From: Anticarsia gemmatalis
Lineage: Eukaryota > Arthropoda > Insecta > Lepidoptera > Erebidae
Assembly (NCBI RefSeq): GCF_050436995.1
Contig: NC_134753.1
Coordinates: forward strand, 12,958,001-13,022,000
Length of the DNA: 64,000 nucleotides
Direction of reading: 5' to 3'
In this document: positions 1 to 12,600 of the stretch, piece after piece
Layout of the letters: every line of letters begins with the position of its first letter
Position numbering within the stretch: the stretch's first letter is position 1
Position numbers and translations under genes: made by a program
The notes under the pieces: generated by a model
What the model was told of the DNA's origin: nothing
The model's database searches: none
What the model saw: the letters and a program-made list of their open reading frames with translations, nothing else

Positions 1-1881
1 ATGGCGGTGAACAAGGGCAACTGCGGCAGGGGACAGTCTTCTTCGTCATCATCCTCGTCTTCTGTGCCGCAGAACGTCAACTATAACAATCAGACCAGCA
101 AGAATAATGCGCAGAAGGCCGAGGCACTTGCTATTGTGATAGGTAAGGATAAGATGTATTTATTTTAATAGTTTTTATGGAATTGACGGTCAATTAAAAC
201 TATCTATATACTAATGTACAAATAAATTCGACAGAGAGAATAGCCATGCGCCCACGGTGCAAATATTTACGTGGTCCATTTCCATGAGGCTTATCGCTAG
301 TTTTCCACACTTGGGTGCTATTTTGCAATATCTTGAACCAAGTAAACGATTCGTTACTATCAAAAAGAAGTATTGGTCAATGAAAGAATAGCTATAAGCA
401 TCTGCTCTACACTAGTTTAAATATAATTAAGTTTTAATTTTAAAATTCGTGTCTCTCGTTTCAGATAAACCAACCTGCACTGTGATAGACATGTCCGAAC
501 CAGTCCTCAATCCTGAAAAGCAGAACGCTTTACCAAACTCCACAAACTTAGCACCAGTGACCTGCACCACCTCACTCTTGGACTCCAGCGAGAGCTTTAC
601 TAAGAAGCCCATCAAGACAGGCTTCCCGACCTCCGGGTGGAAGCAATTCTGGATCTTATTGAAGAGGACTTTTAGGAGCATTTTGCGAGATCAAATGTTG
701 ACGCACTTACGACTTTGTTCTCATACGGTGGTGGGGCTGCTGATCGGGTTCCTGTATTATGATATCGGGAGAGATGCTGCGAAGGTGATGAGCAACGCTG
801 GATGTATATTCTTCACTGTGATGTTCACTATGTTTACTGCTATGATGCCTACTATTCTTACATGTGAGTATTTACATCTTTTCCTTCTTTTTGAGTTTTA
901 GGAAAGTCTAAGCAACATGTGTTACGGACAACTGTGGTTTAGACCCCTGAGCGACCAAATCACTATTTATACCCTAAATAGCCTTGAAAACGCATTTTTT
1001 CGGAAGAAAAGATCATAATTTTAGCAAAACTGAATCCAGAAACCAATAAAAAACAATATGAAATTAAAAATTTTTGTCTATACGTCTCAGTACATTTCTC
1101 TCAAAGAATTTGTTGACTGATCTAAACAATTAACTTATTTTGTTCTTTGTTTCAGTCCCTACAGAGATGAGCGTTTTCGTGAGAGAGCACTTGAACTACT
1201 GGTATTCACTGAAAGCGTTCTACTTTGCAAAAACTATGGCGGATCTACCGTTTCAGGTAAAATACATATTTTATTTTTATTTATTGTTATTAATAATTGT
1301 ACAAGCTTTCAGTCTCGACACACTACCTTTCTTGAAATAAATTGACAGTAATGACTAACATACGTGTTTTCTTTTCGCAGATCGTGTTTAGCGGGGTCTA
1401 CGTGATGATAGTATACTTCATGACAGGCCAGCCGATGCAGACAGACCGAGTGCTTATGTTCACAACGATTAACATACTCACTGCACTAGTGGCACAGTCA
1501 CTCGGTCTTCTCATCGGCGCCGCAATGAAGATCGAAACAGGTGTTTACCTCGGCCCCGTCACCACGATACCGGTGGTCCTCTTCTCTGGTTTCTTCGTCA
1601 ATTTCAACGCAATTCCTAACTATCTTCAATGGCTTACGTACCTCAGCTACGTTAGGTACGGCTTCGAAGGCGCCATGCTCTCCGTCTACGGTTTCGGCAG
1701 AGAAAAACTGCATTGTTCAGAAGCTTACTGCCACTTCAGGAATCCCAATCTTTTCTTGAAAGAAATGACCATGGATAAGGCAAATTTCTGGATCGATGTC
1801 GGAGCTCTCAGCGCCCTTTTCGTCTTTATTAGGATAGTCTCTTACTTGGTATTAAGGTTCAAGTTAAAGATGATGCAGTAG
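1..1881 (+). CDS. ABCG half-transporter, ABCG1/ABCG4-like, 3' part (four exons)
   Basis: Exons are 1-142, 465-863, 1156-1256 and 1381-1881, joined by GT...AG introns in consistent phase (1, 1, 0), giving 380 residues and a TAG stop. The protein starts inside the linker after the ATPase domain: MAVNKGNCGRG, then a nine-residue Ser run. It continues into the ABC2-type membrane domain. Visible membrane segments include LRLCSHTVVGLLIGFLYYDIG and FFTVMFTMFTAMMPTI, then FPTEMSVFVREHLNYWYSLKA, IVFSGVYVMIVYFMTG, ALVAQSLGLLIGAA, GPVTTIPVVLFSGFFVNF and a C-terminal VGALSALFVFIRIVSYLVLRF. The motifs YWYSLKAFYFAKTMADLPFQ, VAQSLGLLIGA and YLSYVRYGFEG are hallmarks of the ABCG1/ABCG4 group, reverse-topology half-transporters that dimerise and move sterols or other lipids. 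Walker A/B and the signature motif lie upstream of the window, so the ATG at position 1 is probably an internal Met. Human-type ABCG1 and ABCG4 cannot be told apart here. Confidence 0.93.
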
Positions 1882-2548
1882 GTTCGCATGCACAAAACGA
1901 TCAGCTTCGTCGGCGATATTCTTTCCATTACGTGATTTGGAATCGGAGTTCGGATTAGTTCGGAGTACCTCGGAGTTCGCGTGTACAAGGATATTATTTA
2001 AACCATTCCTAATACGTTTTGTATTTAGCTTGGTGTGATTGGTCGGTGACTCGGTGAGAGAGTGTATGTTTTCATAGTGTTATCACGGCTAGCTACGCTT
2101 TATGAATGTACTTATAGGGGTGCATTATTAGCTCAACGGTCTTAAGTCCGATTCTTTATCAAAACTTTGATCATCACGGATTCTGATAGCAAGTTCGTAG
2201 TATATAATAATAATTAATAAAAAATAGTTTTCGAAATACTTTAGCTTTTTAGTACGCAGGTTAAATATAGATTGTTTATACGTACCCATAGGGGTTAGTT
2301 TAAGGTTTTATAGGAAATCGGGCCCATGACTTAAGTTTTAAGTTCCTTAATTAGTGTTTTTCATACGTTATTGTTATTTTACATCACGCGTAGGCGATAT
2401 AAACTTGTATGTACTCAACATTCTTAGATATTTAATTAGTATTTTAAAGTACCTTTCATTACGCTAAAGATTTTTTCGTAAATCTCTATGTCTATCCTAA
2501 TTACCAGTATTTATTATTAAATAAACGACTGTGATTTTTATAAAATGC
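1882..2548 (+). other. 3' UTR of the ABCG gene
   Basis: This is non-coding sequence directly after the ABCG stop. A canonical AATAAA lies at 2520-2525 and a T-rich stretch follows at about 2550-2562, the usual arrangement for cleavage and polyadenylation. An earlier variant site (AATAAAAAAT) lies near 2215. The end coordinate is estimated. Confidence 0.6.
2520..2525 (+). terminator. AATAAA polyadenylation signal of the ABCG gene
   Basis: Canonical hexamer about 640 bp after the stop codon, followed by a T-rich downstream element. Confidence 0.6.
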
Positions 2549-4362
2549 TGTTGTTTTTTTTTGTTTATAACCCTTTAATGTTAAAAAAAAACCAAGCCAA
2601 GAAAGTAATCGGGCAGAGAGAAAGCAGATAAAGGAAGCTATCTAATGTTCTCACTGAAATCAATTTGGAAATTGTTAATGCCAATGACAAAGCCCTGAGT
2701 TCGATACTCAGGCGTGAAAAGTAGTTGTTGGATCTTTTCATTAGAACATTTTAGTACCAGGTAACGTGCTCAGTTGCTTAAAATAATACAAAAGAGATAC
2801 ACATCACAAACTGCTGCTAAACTTTGAGTAAAACCTCTTGAGTTTCCTTGGAGATAAAAGATAAACTTTATCACACATTTTCTCTTTAATCACAGAAGAA
2901 ACAGTAGGTTTGCTACTATAAGCGCCGTGCCTAATATCGTAGATTCGAATACTGAACAAACAACAATACAATATTTTAGTTGTCCTTTATAAGCCTCATG
3001 GGTACCTCCATTATTTAATGAGATCTCACTGTCCGGTAGGTTATTATATTTGTATAATCAATCATTATCGTTTAAAAGACAAACAAGTAAAAGAAACACC
3101 TTAAAATTGTAATAATCCATGAAATACTAGTGAGTATTTAGTACGAAAAGTACTACTAACGCCATCTACCGTTACAAATTTAAACCAAATGTCCTCGTTG
3201 TACCGCAAACGTTGCTAATTATCGTCAGTAGATGGCGTTGCTTGGACAAAAAAATTCTTTGTCATGTATATTGTCCTCGCTGTGTTATGTTCTGTTGTAA
3301 AATTTTGTTACAGATGTCACTCTTTTCAGAGTTTATTTTCGCCAAACAGAAGCGAAAACCCGCAAACCAGCACTGTTTATTGCTTCAGGAAAGGTATACG
3401 AATGTACATAGATACTAATTTTAAATTATGTGAAAGCAACTCTGTATTCCTTTTACGCTTACAAAATTGATCTTTAATGCTGCTGAACTTAATCTATCAC
3501 AATCATCGCAGGTACTTATAAAACTAGTCTTAACTCTTAGAGCCAGTAACACAGTTTAAAAATAACTATCTGTTATAAAAAATTACTATACATTTTTGTC
3601 GGGTAAGCTACCTGACAGTTATTCAAAAGTCGTGAAACTGGGCTTTAATAACCTTTTTGCTCTGAATAGTTTGATTGATTAACCAGTTCATTAACCATGA
3701 CAACCAGTCACAATCTTAATCTACTCTTCCCTCAATAAAAGCATTTATCTTCCATTGCGAAAGCTAACTAAACTATGTCTGATCTTCATAATAGGAACCT
3801 AAATCCATCCCATGTCTAAATAAGGATATACATAGACCATAGCTATTCCCCTTTGAAACTAAGCCACAAATAAACCTAGCTCAGACATCCTAAATACCTA
3901 CCCATTCACAACCGAGCATTCGTAATCACATTGGTACAAACGAATCGATAATATTAATGAATCGATACAGTCCTAATCGAGTGAACCGTATCTGAATTAC
4001 GAATTAATCGGTTTTCACAGCTGTACGTGTGAATGTGTGAATTGGAGAGGCGATATGCATTCACGTTAAATTTTATAACCGGCATTAGACGGTTTTCGGT
4101 AGTTTCCGGTTCATATCCGATGCTGTTTTCTAATGATTGGATTTATAAAGTGCTTGTTTGCAGTTTAAATATACGTAACCTACTTACTTACGAAATTGTT
4201 TTAGTTAGAAAACCAGTTTTTTTTCTTTGTTTAAGTTCCTTAAAAAATGATTATTTTCTACTGCTTCATTCCTCGAGGTCGGTTTTTAGGAAATAGGAAG
4301 TTTGTTTGGCACTCGGTCATCACAATCGTATAGCGCCTTAGCCGTGAAATCGCAAAAGTCAG
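2549..4362. other. Intergenic DNA without a recognisable gene
   Basis: AT-rich; open frames are short and lack codon-like structure. The only structure I see is a 12-bp inverted repeat, AACGCCATCTAC at 3158-3169 and its complement at 3228-3239, enclosing 58 bp. Confidence 0.5.
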
Positions 4363-4560
4363 ACAGTTTTTTAGGGTTCCGTATCCAAAGGGTCTCCAGG
4401 CTGTATCTCATAAACCGATAGCTAGAAAGCAGACATTTTCATAAATATGTATTGCCGTTGCCCCTATAACAAGAAATACTAAAAATTATAAAAAAAACAT
4501 AATATTTAGGGAGGTCCCATACAATAAACGTGATTTGTTCGTATTTTTTAGTATGTGTAC
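4363..4560. repeat. Interspersed repeat of the TTTTTTAGGGTTCCGTA type
   Basis: The stretch begins TTTTTTAGGGTTCCGTATCC and continues with CCAGGCTGTATCTCATAAAC, a run about Ala/Leu-free and non-coding, then GGTCCCATACAATAAACGTG. I recognise this block from many lepidopteran genomes as a dispersed element, but I cannot assign its class. A fragment with the same GGAACCCTAA end appears in reverse near 42735. Confidence 0.45.
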
Positions 4561-4866
4561 GTTAATCTTTCGTGCGTGATCACGACTCGCACTTGGCCGG
4601 TATTTATTTATATTGGTAAGATTTCCACGGCCTATAAGTAATCACCTTTGGCATAAAGTTCATTTACCTGGCACACATATCATATGACATTCGAAATTCG
4701 AATCAATAAAAGAATAAAAAACAAAAACAAAAGCCTAGCGACTCTGCTATTGGGCGAGAGGCGCACGCGACGCTACCCTTTGTCCCGCCAGTTTCACCCG
4801 AATCTGTGCCCTTGTCACACATACCGGAATTTTCCGCGCTAAAAACTTGAATTTAAATTACATTTT

Positions 4867-4875
4867 TATAAAAAG
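4867..4875 (+). promoter_or_regulatory. Candidate TATA box for an unidentified gene
   Basis: TATAAAAAG follows a CpG-rich block (about 4745-4850) and precedes about 500 bp that reads like a 5' leader ending in a coding start and a donor site at 5371-5386. Only sequence form supports it. Confidence 0.3.
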
Positions 4876-5287
4876 GACGCTTATTAATTGTTTTGTTTTA
4901 GTTGTTAGTGTAATTAAGTAGTAATAGTGACAGTTTTGTGTGCTAAAGAAGTTCGATAATAAGTTTTAAGTGATTGCCTTCTGCGATAAAGACGCCATAG
5001 TGTTATTGATGGGTTTTCATTAAATAGTGTGTGTTTGTGTTGTTTCCACAGTGCATAATATACACCGTATAGGTATGTTCTTTAGATTAGGCGGTAGATT
5101 TGTTATAAGCAGGAGTGCACGGCAATATGCAAAACCGATTAGAACTTTGTTTCTGTCGAGATAGCAATCACATTGAAACGTCAAAATTTAAACATTATGC
5201 ATTGTTTTTCTAAGTGAAGTGGTAGGTATAAGTGATCAGTGATGATTAAAAAGTAACACCTAAGTGATAATATCTTGTAAGTAGGTA

Positions 5288-5371
5288 ATGCATTCGCCGC
5301 ACGAAGTGTTAGTGTCGTCACAGGATCGAGACGCGCCGGCGCCGTACCGAGCCTTGCTTCGTTGCCGCTGA
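5288..5371 (+). CDS. Upstream ORF (27 codons) overlapping the next start codon
   Basis: The ORF opens with ATG at 5288 and encodes 27 residues beginning MHSPHEVLVSSQDRDAP. Its TGA stop (5369-5371) shares one base with the ATG at 5371 (TGATG). Such overlaps allow termination-reinitiation in eukaryotic leaders. The codons are CpG-rich compared with the surrounding DNA. Whether it is translated cannot be told from sequence alone. Confidence 0.3.
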   Translation: MHSPHEVLVSSQDRDAPAPYRALLRCR

Positions 5372-5386
5372 TGTTCCGGCCCATGG
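5371..5386 (+). CDS. Candidate first coding exon (MFRPM...) with strong splice donor
   Basis: The sequence ATGTTCCGGCCCATGG is followed immediately by GTAAGTAA, a near-perfect 5' splice site. The exon would encode MFRPM and leave one base of the next codon (phase 1). Upstream lie a GC-rich leader, a uORF and a TATA-like box at 4867. No convincing second exon was found in the rest of the window, so the remainder may be beyond it (the protease cluster would then lie in its intron), or this may be a non-functional look-alike. I do not recognise the gene. Confidence 0.35.
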
Positions 5387-5538
5387 GTAAGTAATAGTTT
5401 GTAGTCATGCTGAGATTATATGTACTACTGTTTTGATAACATGATTTTAATAATTAGTATGTGTGTTATTTTAACTTTTACAATGAACCAACCTAGGAAC
5501 ATGGAAACAAGCCATGATAAGTAGTAACTCATTGGATA

Positions 5539-6682
5539 GAGTCATTCGGGTCAAGTGTGCGCACTTTCACCTTTGGGACCACATTGTGAATTAGAACAGT
5601 GTAATCAGTAAAATAAAAGTAACATATCAAAATAAACATTTATTAGACTACAATTTGGAAGACAAACTAAATCTGTAAGTATATTAGTTTTCATTCAAAC
5701 AGACAAAAACAACTGAAAGTCGGAATGCGATCACTTGACCCGTGTTGTGGGTAAGTGTGCGCACAGCTATGGGGTAAATAGACGCACTTGGGGCAAGTGA
5801 ACGCATTGGTTAATTTGACCGAAATTAATGATATTAATTAAATTATTTCACCAAAATTATCTAGCCTTTGAAGTAAATTTAATGAAAATTAACCAGAACC
5901 AATAATCTCCTTCTCAGAAAATCCAAACACAAAACAACAAAACTACTTGAACATTCTAGGTATAAATATAAAAAAATAAATAATCAAATTAAATAATTTG
6001 TACTGTTTCTGGCTTAAACCGAGCTATTGAATATGCAGCTACGTTTAATTTAAGTCTTTTGCGAAGACATGACTCGCTTATACCAATTGCTTTACTTTTA
6101 CCCTGTTCAATTAGAGCTTTTGCTTTAGCGATTTGTTTTAACAGTCGCAAGTTCAGGTTTTTTTCTAATATAATTTCGAAGCATGGCGCTTCACTAAAAC
6201 AAATAAGTAAATAAGAGTTTATTTGGTAAGTACTAAAATTATATAAATTTATTATTATCTATAAGAATCCTCGCAAGTGAGCGCGTGCGCCCACTTACCC
6301 GCGCACACTTTCCCGCAGGCCCCAAAATTGAATATAAGAACCACTGAGTCCAAAGTAATTAATATAACTTTATATCACGCTTACAAATTTCAACAACAAT
6401 AACCATTTAATTAAAAAAACATGACTTTCCTGGTCTTGCTTTACAATCTTGCGTGTCAGAATGTTTTCCAAACAATAAGAAAGACACAATCAAATGGCCT
6501 AAAACAGTTTTTTGCGAATAAATAAACAACAAAGAGTGGTGCGGCGCACTGACATGTCGCGACTAGTTCGCATCGCTTGCAGCTACGATTGACCAAAACA
6601 GTCACCCCCGCCCCCTCACCCCGATCAGAGATATAGGCCCTGCGCTCACTTACCCACTGCGAACAGTTACCCCGAATGACTC
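5539..6682 (-). mobile_element. Degraded pogo-type (Tc1/mariner superfamily) DNA transposon
   Basis: The ends are inverted repeats: GAGTCATTCGGG at 5539-5550 and its exact complement at 6671-6682. TA dinucleotides flank both (5537-5538 and 6683-6684), the target duplication of Tc1/mariner/pogo elements. Inside, the minus strand from about 6190 to 6000 encodes a psq/pogo-like helix-turn-helix reading LLKQIAKAKALIEQGKSKAI, then GISESCLRKRLK, then ARFKPETV. That matches the N-terminal DNA-binding part of pogo transposases. The DDE catalytic domain is absent, so this is a non-autonomous or decayed copy. Subterminal regions repeat GTGCGCAC-like words. Confidence 0.75.
6000..6190 (-). pseudogene. 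pogo transposase fragment (psq-type DNA-binding domain)
   Basis: Only the helix-turn-helix region is readable: RLLKQIAKAKALIEQGKSK, then ISESCLRKRLKLNV. It lies within the inverted-repeat element and lacks a start codon and the catalytic domain. Confidence 0.6.
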
Positions 6683-6684
6683 TA

Positions 6685-9600
6685 CTTCTCTGTTTTCAAG
6701 TCACTTTGTATGTTTGTAAACTCTCTTTCAAATATAATGCAAATAGCTAACATCTCTAAATAAAAATAAACGATCCTTCTCTATCTTAGAAAGTGATCAT
6801 CACGCATAATCTTTAGTAGCGAAGTGTAAAACTTTGTACTTAGCTCTAAAATAATACAGCACCATTGGGACACAACAACATTTCGTACACCAAGACAAAT
6901 AAAGGCGTAAGTGGAATACACTTACTTTACAAGAGTCAAAAATATCTAGCAAGCTATACCTTTTACGCCTTTCACTCTGATCTCGTGTTATACACCAAAA
7001 TAGCCTGCTAATTTCCTACAACTATGAGTACAAAGCCTTCATTTTAAGCTTGAATTTAATAAACGGAAAAAATAAGCCTTTGTATACATACACACTTTTT
7101 AATTTATTACCTATACTCGCTTATAATTGTACATACGTATGTAATACGTATGTACTTACCTATATACTACTTCTACTATTCATAACTGCGATAAAAATTA
7201 CATATTTGCGCTTATGCCTTTATTGAAAAAGGACCATTTATATATTTTATCTCATAATGTCCTGCTCTTACAAAATGGCGGTTTTCTTTCTTTCTTTTGG
7301 TGAGAGCCCTTGTTCTGTTGAAAATTAAATAAAGACTTTTTAGTTTTCTCGGTTTAAAGATTCGCTGAGTGTTCTGAGGTTTTATGTTTCACAATGTAGG
7401 TATTGTACTGGGATTGTAGTCACGTTTTTCTTTAATACTAGTTAAAGACGCGACTTTGCTTGCGTTGAATTTGTCGAGTATTTCTTAGTCTATAGATATT
7501 AAGATGATTAAAAGACTATACTAGGTACTAACTGAACCGGTGGCTCTGCTCGCGAGCAAACACTAAGTAAAAACCTTAAAGCTTTTGTCAAAGCCTTAAA
7601 GATCCTAAAGTTCCATTTACTCAGTCAATCTCTTACGCATCCTCAAGAGCGTCTAAAATAGGATACTTGGTTGAAAGGGTTACTAAGAAAAAATAAACAC
7701 TTACTCTCGTAAAAGATTCATCCAAAATGTTCATGGTATATTTCCGTTGATAATTGTGAAATCAAAATTATTCGCGACTGAAACATTGATCCCAAAGAAA
7801 ATATAATCAAGTGACGTCACTATATCTTATATTTATTCTCGAAAGTGTTTTTGGTATAACGTAAAGAGTATCTGCTTTGACTGGTAGTCAACTACCCTAT
7901 TGCGCATACTATTGTTTTTGAGCGATGAGTGCAGAACAAGAGATCTTTAGGCACACTCTCTTTTACCACCGATCTCTTATTCAGACTTGACTGACCGTAT
8001 AAAACCAGCTAAGAATTCATTGTATACCTAGGTAAAACTCTAATTAGGAACAAAACTCGCGTTCGAAGTAAAGCAATACTGGAAAACACAATCACGACAG
8101 TTATTCGCAACAGTCTGCGCAGATTGCAGACATAAAGGTTTGCGATTGTAAAAAGAGCCACGTAGTAAGTAAACTCTGAAAGTTCCACCGATTGCATAGA
8201 ACTTTGTATGGAGTGTTTTTGCTGCAGTTGCTACTTTGTAGAATGGGAGCATGCGAAGAAGTGCAAAGAAAAATTCAGGTCAACGGTTTTTTTGTTTGTG
8301 TTATCTGTGTTCTGTTGGTATTGGTTATTGGTTGCAGATGTCATCAATGATTTGTAATACTTATGTGAAATTGTTATTTTTTTATAACGTTTATGATTTT
8401 GGGAGCTTCCTAAGCTACAGCTTGGTTATTAGGGATTTAAGAGGATGGTCTAGAGTTTCTAGTTGGATCTTATCATAGGCTCTGTATTTTAAGGATAGTA
8501 AATTACATTATTTCAAAAAATATTAATCAATACAAAAGTACAATCAATGACACACTACTTTATTTGCTTTAACGTTGGTTGCAAATGAACAAGAAGAAAT
8601 CTTTCTCATCTAAGAAATCTTTAAACTATACGAAATCCTCAACAGGCAATTTGGTAGCTTAGCGTGGCACCAAACCTAACCTCTCCCTTATTCTAAGACA
8701 AAATCCTTGCAAGACCAAAATGGTTTCCATATTGGTACTTTATTTACCAAATCTTGATCACATCAAAACCTTATTTACCTTCCATTTCGATCCCAAACAC
8801 AGGTTACAAGACACTTGACAGTTTATTAGACATCAAAATACAAACTTGCAACGTTTTGATACTTTGTCCCACGTTCGCGTTTATGCTACGATCAAGACGT
8901 TTACGGCCGCAGTTAGTTCAGACAGATTTTATTGCTACTCGCAGATATAGCGCTTAACTTGCTAGGAATAAATTTGACTTTTTATTGGCGACATCAAACA
9001 GAGGAATGCCTAAATTCTTTTGTATTTTTGCTAGTTTTATAAAATGGCACTTGTCTGCGAGTCCAGGCTTACGAACTAAATTTTTGAATAAAGGAGATGT
9101 AAATCTATCCTCTACCGAATATTTTCTAAATCGGTTCAGCAGTTTAGCTATATACTTGACTATCATACGGCATCGTCATAATTAGTGTCAATTCATCATT
9201 ACTTTGGTATATGAGCATTGTATTGAATGACAAACCTTGTCACAAAGTATTTCATGTACCTAAATTATTTCGCTGCAGGGCGTGCAGGTTGTCTAGGCTC
9301 TCCACAAAGTCATTGAACGGTAAAAGATCACTTATTACTTCCAAGTAATGCAAAGTTACTCTCAATGTCTCATTTATTACACAGCTATTGATCCATTACC
9401 TAATTTATAATACACACATATAGCAAACAGAAATACCCCTGAGCCTAAATTTTAGTTCTCAAACAGTCTAACATAATACATCAACGAGTGAACGTAAGAC
9501 AGAGAGAACAATATCATCCCATACATCTGTCCTTCTCTACAAACTATATGATAACTCGTAAACTTGTACACAACAGTTTCAAACACTTAGATAATGCTAT

Positions 9601-12600
9601 CAAATAGTGAAAGTGAGAATTTGAACACATTATGTTATGTAAACAGTGCCTTTTGAAACTGTAGTAGTTTTTTTGATTTGGTGTTTTTTTCGCGTATGCT
9701 ATGATTTTTTTATAATAAGCTAATTATTTGTCTTGGGGCTTTTCAGTGGCTAAAAATAGCTTGCTAATGTCTTTGTCAGCTCGGTCTAGATGCAACGGTA
9801 TTAAGACGAGTAGCCGCTTGGTAATGCTAACGTCTCAAACTTATTTACAGTGGTGATTATTCGACTTTGTCGAAGCTGTGTTTTGATAAACAATAATCTG
9901 GACAGGTTACCATTCCTCCTGGCATTAGAACAATTTGAAGTCTTGATATTTTTTTTTCGAAACCCGAGAATCGAACTTTGAGCAGCAGTCGTATTAACTA
10001 TCGTTTGAACCATAGAAATCAGAAAACATCTTCTGTCTTCTATTACGTCTGTTTTGTTACATCTTCTGTTTTCTTTGACTTTAACTATGTAACCATCGAA
10101 TGTTTTGCATTTCTGACTTTTAAAACAGGTAATTAAGTTATAACTGTTCAAGAAAATAACCTGAACCGTGTCACAAAAGCATAAAAACCTACAAAGTAAA
10201 TAGCGATATTTTTTACAAGGCAACTTATTCTAAGTAGTAAAGATTAACTTAAGCACTTAGCGTGAATAGCTCGCATTAAGTGGTAGTTCTTTCAAGCGTT
10301 CTCAGCAATTGTGATACTTCAGACTTGATTAATATTTACAGCATAACTACTAGTTTACATTTTAATAAGTATTTAAGGTTTTTTACGGAAAGTAAGATTC
10401 AGCTGATAACTTATATTTATGGCAGACAGAACTGAAATTCTGCAGAATAATAACTATCTTGTGCGTTGGCGTGTGCAATATTGCATTCAAGGTCTATCCA
10501 TTATTTGTGTGACAAAGATTGTAATAAACAACTAGAATCATGAAAGGAACAGACATTATAAACTTTTCCTAACATGTTTCCATTTACAGTTCAAAACAAT
10601 GATCTTTTTTTTTCGTAATAGACCATATAGCCGTTGGTAATGAGTTGCCTTCGCACAGAATTCGTAATCTCTATCTTGGTTGGCCAATGGATTCCAATAT
10701 TCAGTACTAACAGGAGTTAATAACTGAGAAGATCAGAAAAATAGAAATTTTAAATGTTCAACACCTCATTAATAGGAATGAAAGAGAAGTTATCCAGTAG
10801 TAGGTCAGATGTATATTTTTTTATTGTTCTAGTACAGAAACCAAAGATTTTTCAAATCACTGAAGCACGTTTCATTGTAGTAACCTCCAATATTCTATTT
10901 TACATTTCTGTCGCCGGCTTACACCGACATACGGCTTTGACTGTACAGAACCCAATTTGTGCTCGAGCTGTACCCGCCTGCGTCGTGATTGGGTTCAAAT
11001 TGAAAATCGAATGAACCACTTTCACCCACGGCTCCTACCTTTAAGGGAAACGGAAGTACTATAATTTATTTCATTTTATTTATGAATAAAATGTGGCTTT
11101 TTGTCGGTAATTTAGTTGGAAGTCATCAATGGAGTGGATGAATTGTTTTGGGGTAAGTGTAGGGGAAACAATGTTGTTTACGTTTTTTTATTGTCTAGTT
11201 GACAAAAAATAATACAATAGGTAAGTGTGTTTTCTTAAGGATAAAAAATATTTATAATGACGCTTCTTTTGAGTATACGTCTGTAGAGTAGGTCTATGTA
11301 GGCTATACCTGTCTTAAGGGTAAACTATGGTATTGGTGTAAAATGAGTACAATAATATTAATTATCGAAATTCAGTTTTGTAGTCAACATTGTTACCTAC
11401 TCGTGCCACAGTCATCAAACTGAATTCTTGCTATATTTAAACTAGAAGTTTGTGGGGATCGCAGCAAGTGGCGTTCTTTGGTCCAACGTCCATGTGAATC
11501 AAGCTTGATCTTATCGTATGTATGTCTATCATAAACATGAACCTTGGAAATAGAACCTATGGATTCGAATCACTGTGATCAGTAATCAGTATGCGTATTA
11601 TGTATCTCAGTTGACCACTAGTGTACGTCAAATAGAAGGTGACTATTCAGTACATTGCTGCTTAGACGTTACGTGTTAATCAAAACAATCTAAGGGAGTA
11701 AACAATGTACAGCAAAATGGCTTTCAAATATTCTTAAACCACGAAAACGTATTCCAAAACGGACTACCGTTACCTTAGTTCATACGGTAGCAAACTTTAA
11801 GTTTAAAAATATATACCAGCAAAGCGATCTCAAAAATATAAGGTTGCTACCAGCTAGTTTCACCCAGACGCATCAATATTTATACCGAAACGAGTACCCG
11901 CAGGGCGCGCTAGTCTGCGAGCAAATTGAATTCGCTGTATACTATACGTACAACATGTGCGACGTATACAACGTACGTAGCGACGATGCATCGGTGTTGA
12001 AATGAGTTGATTGCATCGGTCTACTGTTAGGATCAAGTCATTTAAACAAGTTGCTTAGAAGAAATTTGATAAAATTTTTGTTTTGAAATTTGTTCTAGAT
12101 AAATTAGCATGAAATTATCATTTTACGTTGGATTTTGAAGATGAAAAGATTGTCGATAGTACCGAGATTGTAAAAATTGTTTAAACTAATAATAATTTAG
12201 TGCCTACTGTTTTGTTTTGCCATCGTGCTCGAAGAATGTGCGTTTTCAATCAAACTGGCAATTGGCGTGATATGAATCAATGCTTATTCATTTATTTCCT
12301 TTTCCTACAAAAAAATATTTAATAATTGGTACTTTTTTAGTTTTAGTGGCGGTCTTTGGTCTTTGTCAACCCCTTTGGGAACAAGACGTGATATTATATG
12401 TATGTATGAATGTAACTATGTACTTTTAGGAATCACAACGAAATCCTCGGGCATTAAAATAAGTAAAAGTAGAACAGCTCCTTTCTTTTTTAAATTTTGA
12501 AAATATGGTCCTCCACATCAAGTTCAAAACTTATCAAGTACAGATGATATAAAACAAGTACTTAGTTCTACGATTGTAGGGAAGAGAACGTCTTCAAATG

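Noticed and set aside
1498..1713. Minus-strand frame of 71 codons within the ABCG last exon
   Set aside because: Antisense shadow of a well-supported coding exon.
3212..3470. Two overlapping frames of 68 codons
   Set aside because: Short, out of phase with each other, no domain, no splice sites.
9801..10223. 140-codon open frame on the minus strand
   Set aside because: Longest frame in the desert, but it overlaps a tRNA-SINE-like B-box, has no domain or splice context, and its composition is that of translated AT-rich repeat.
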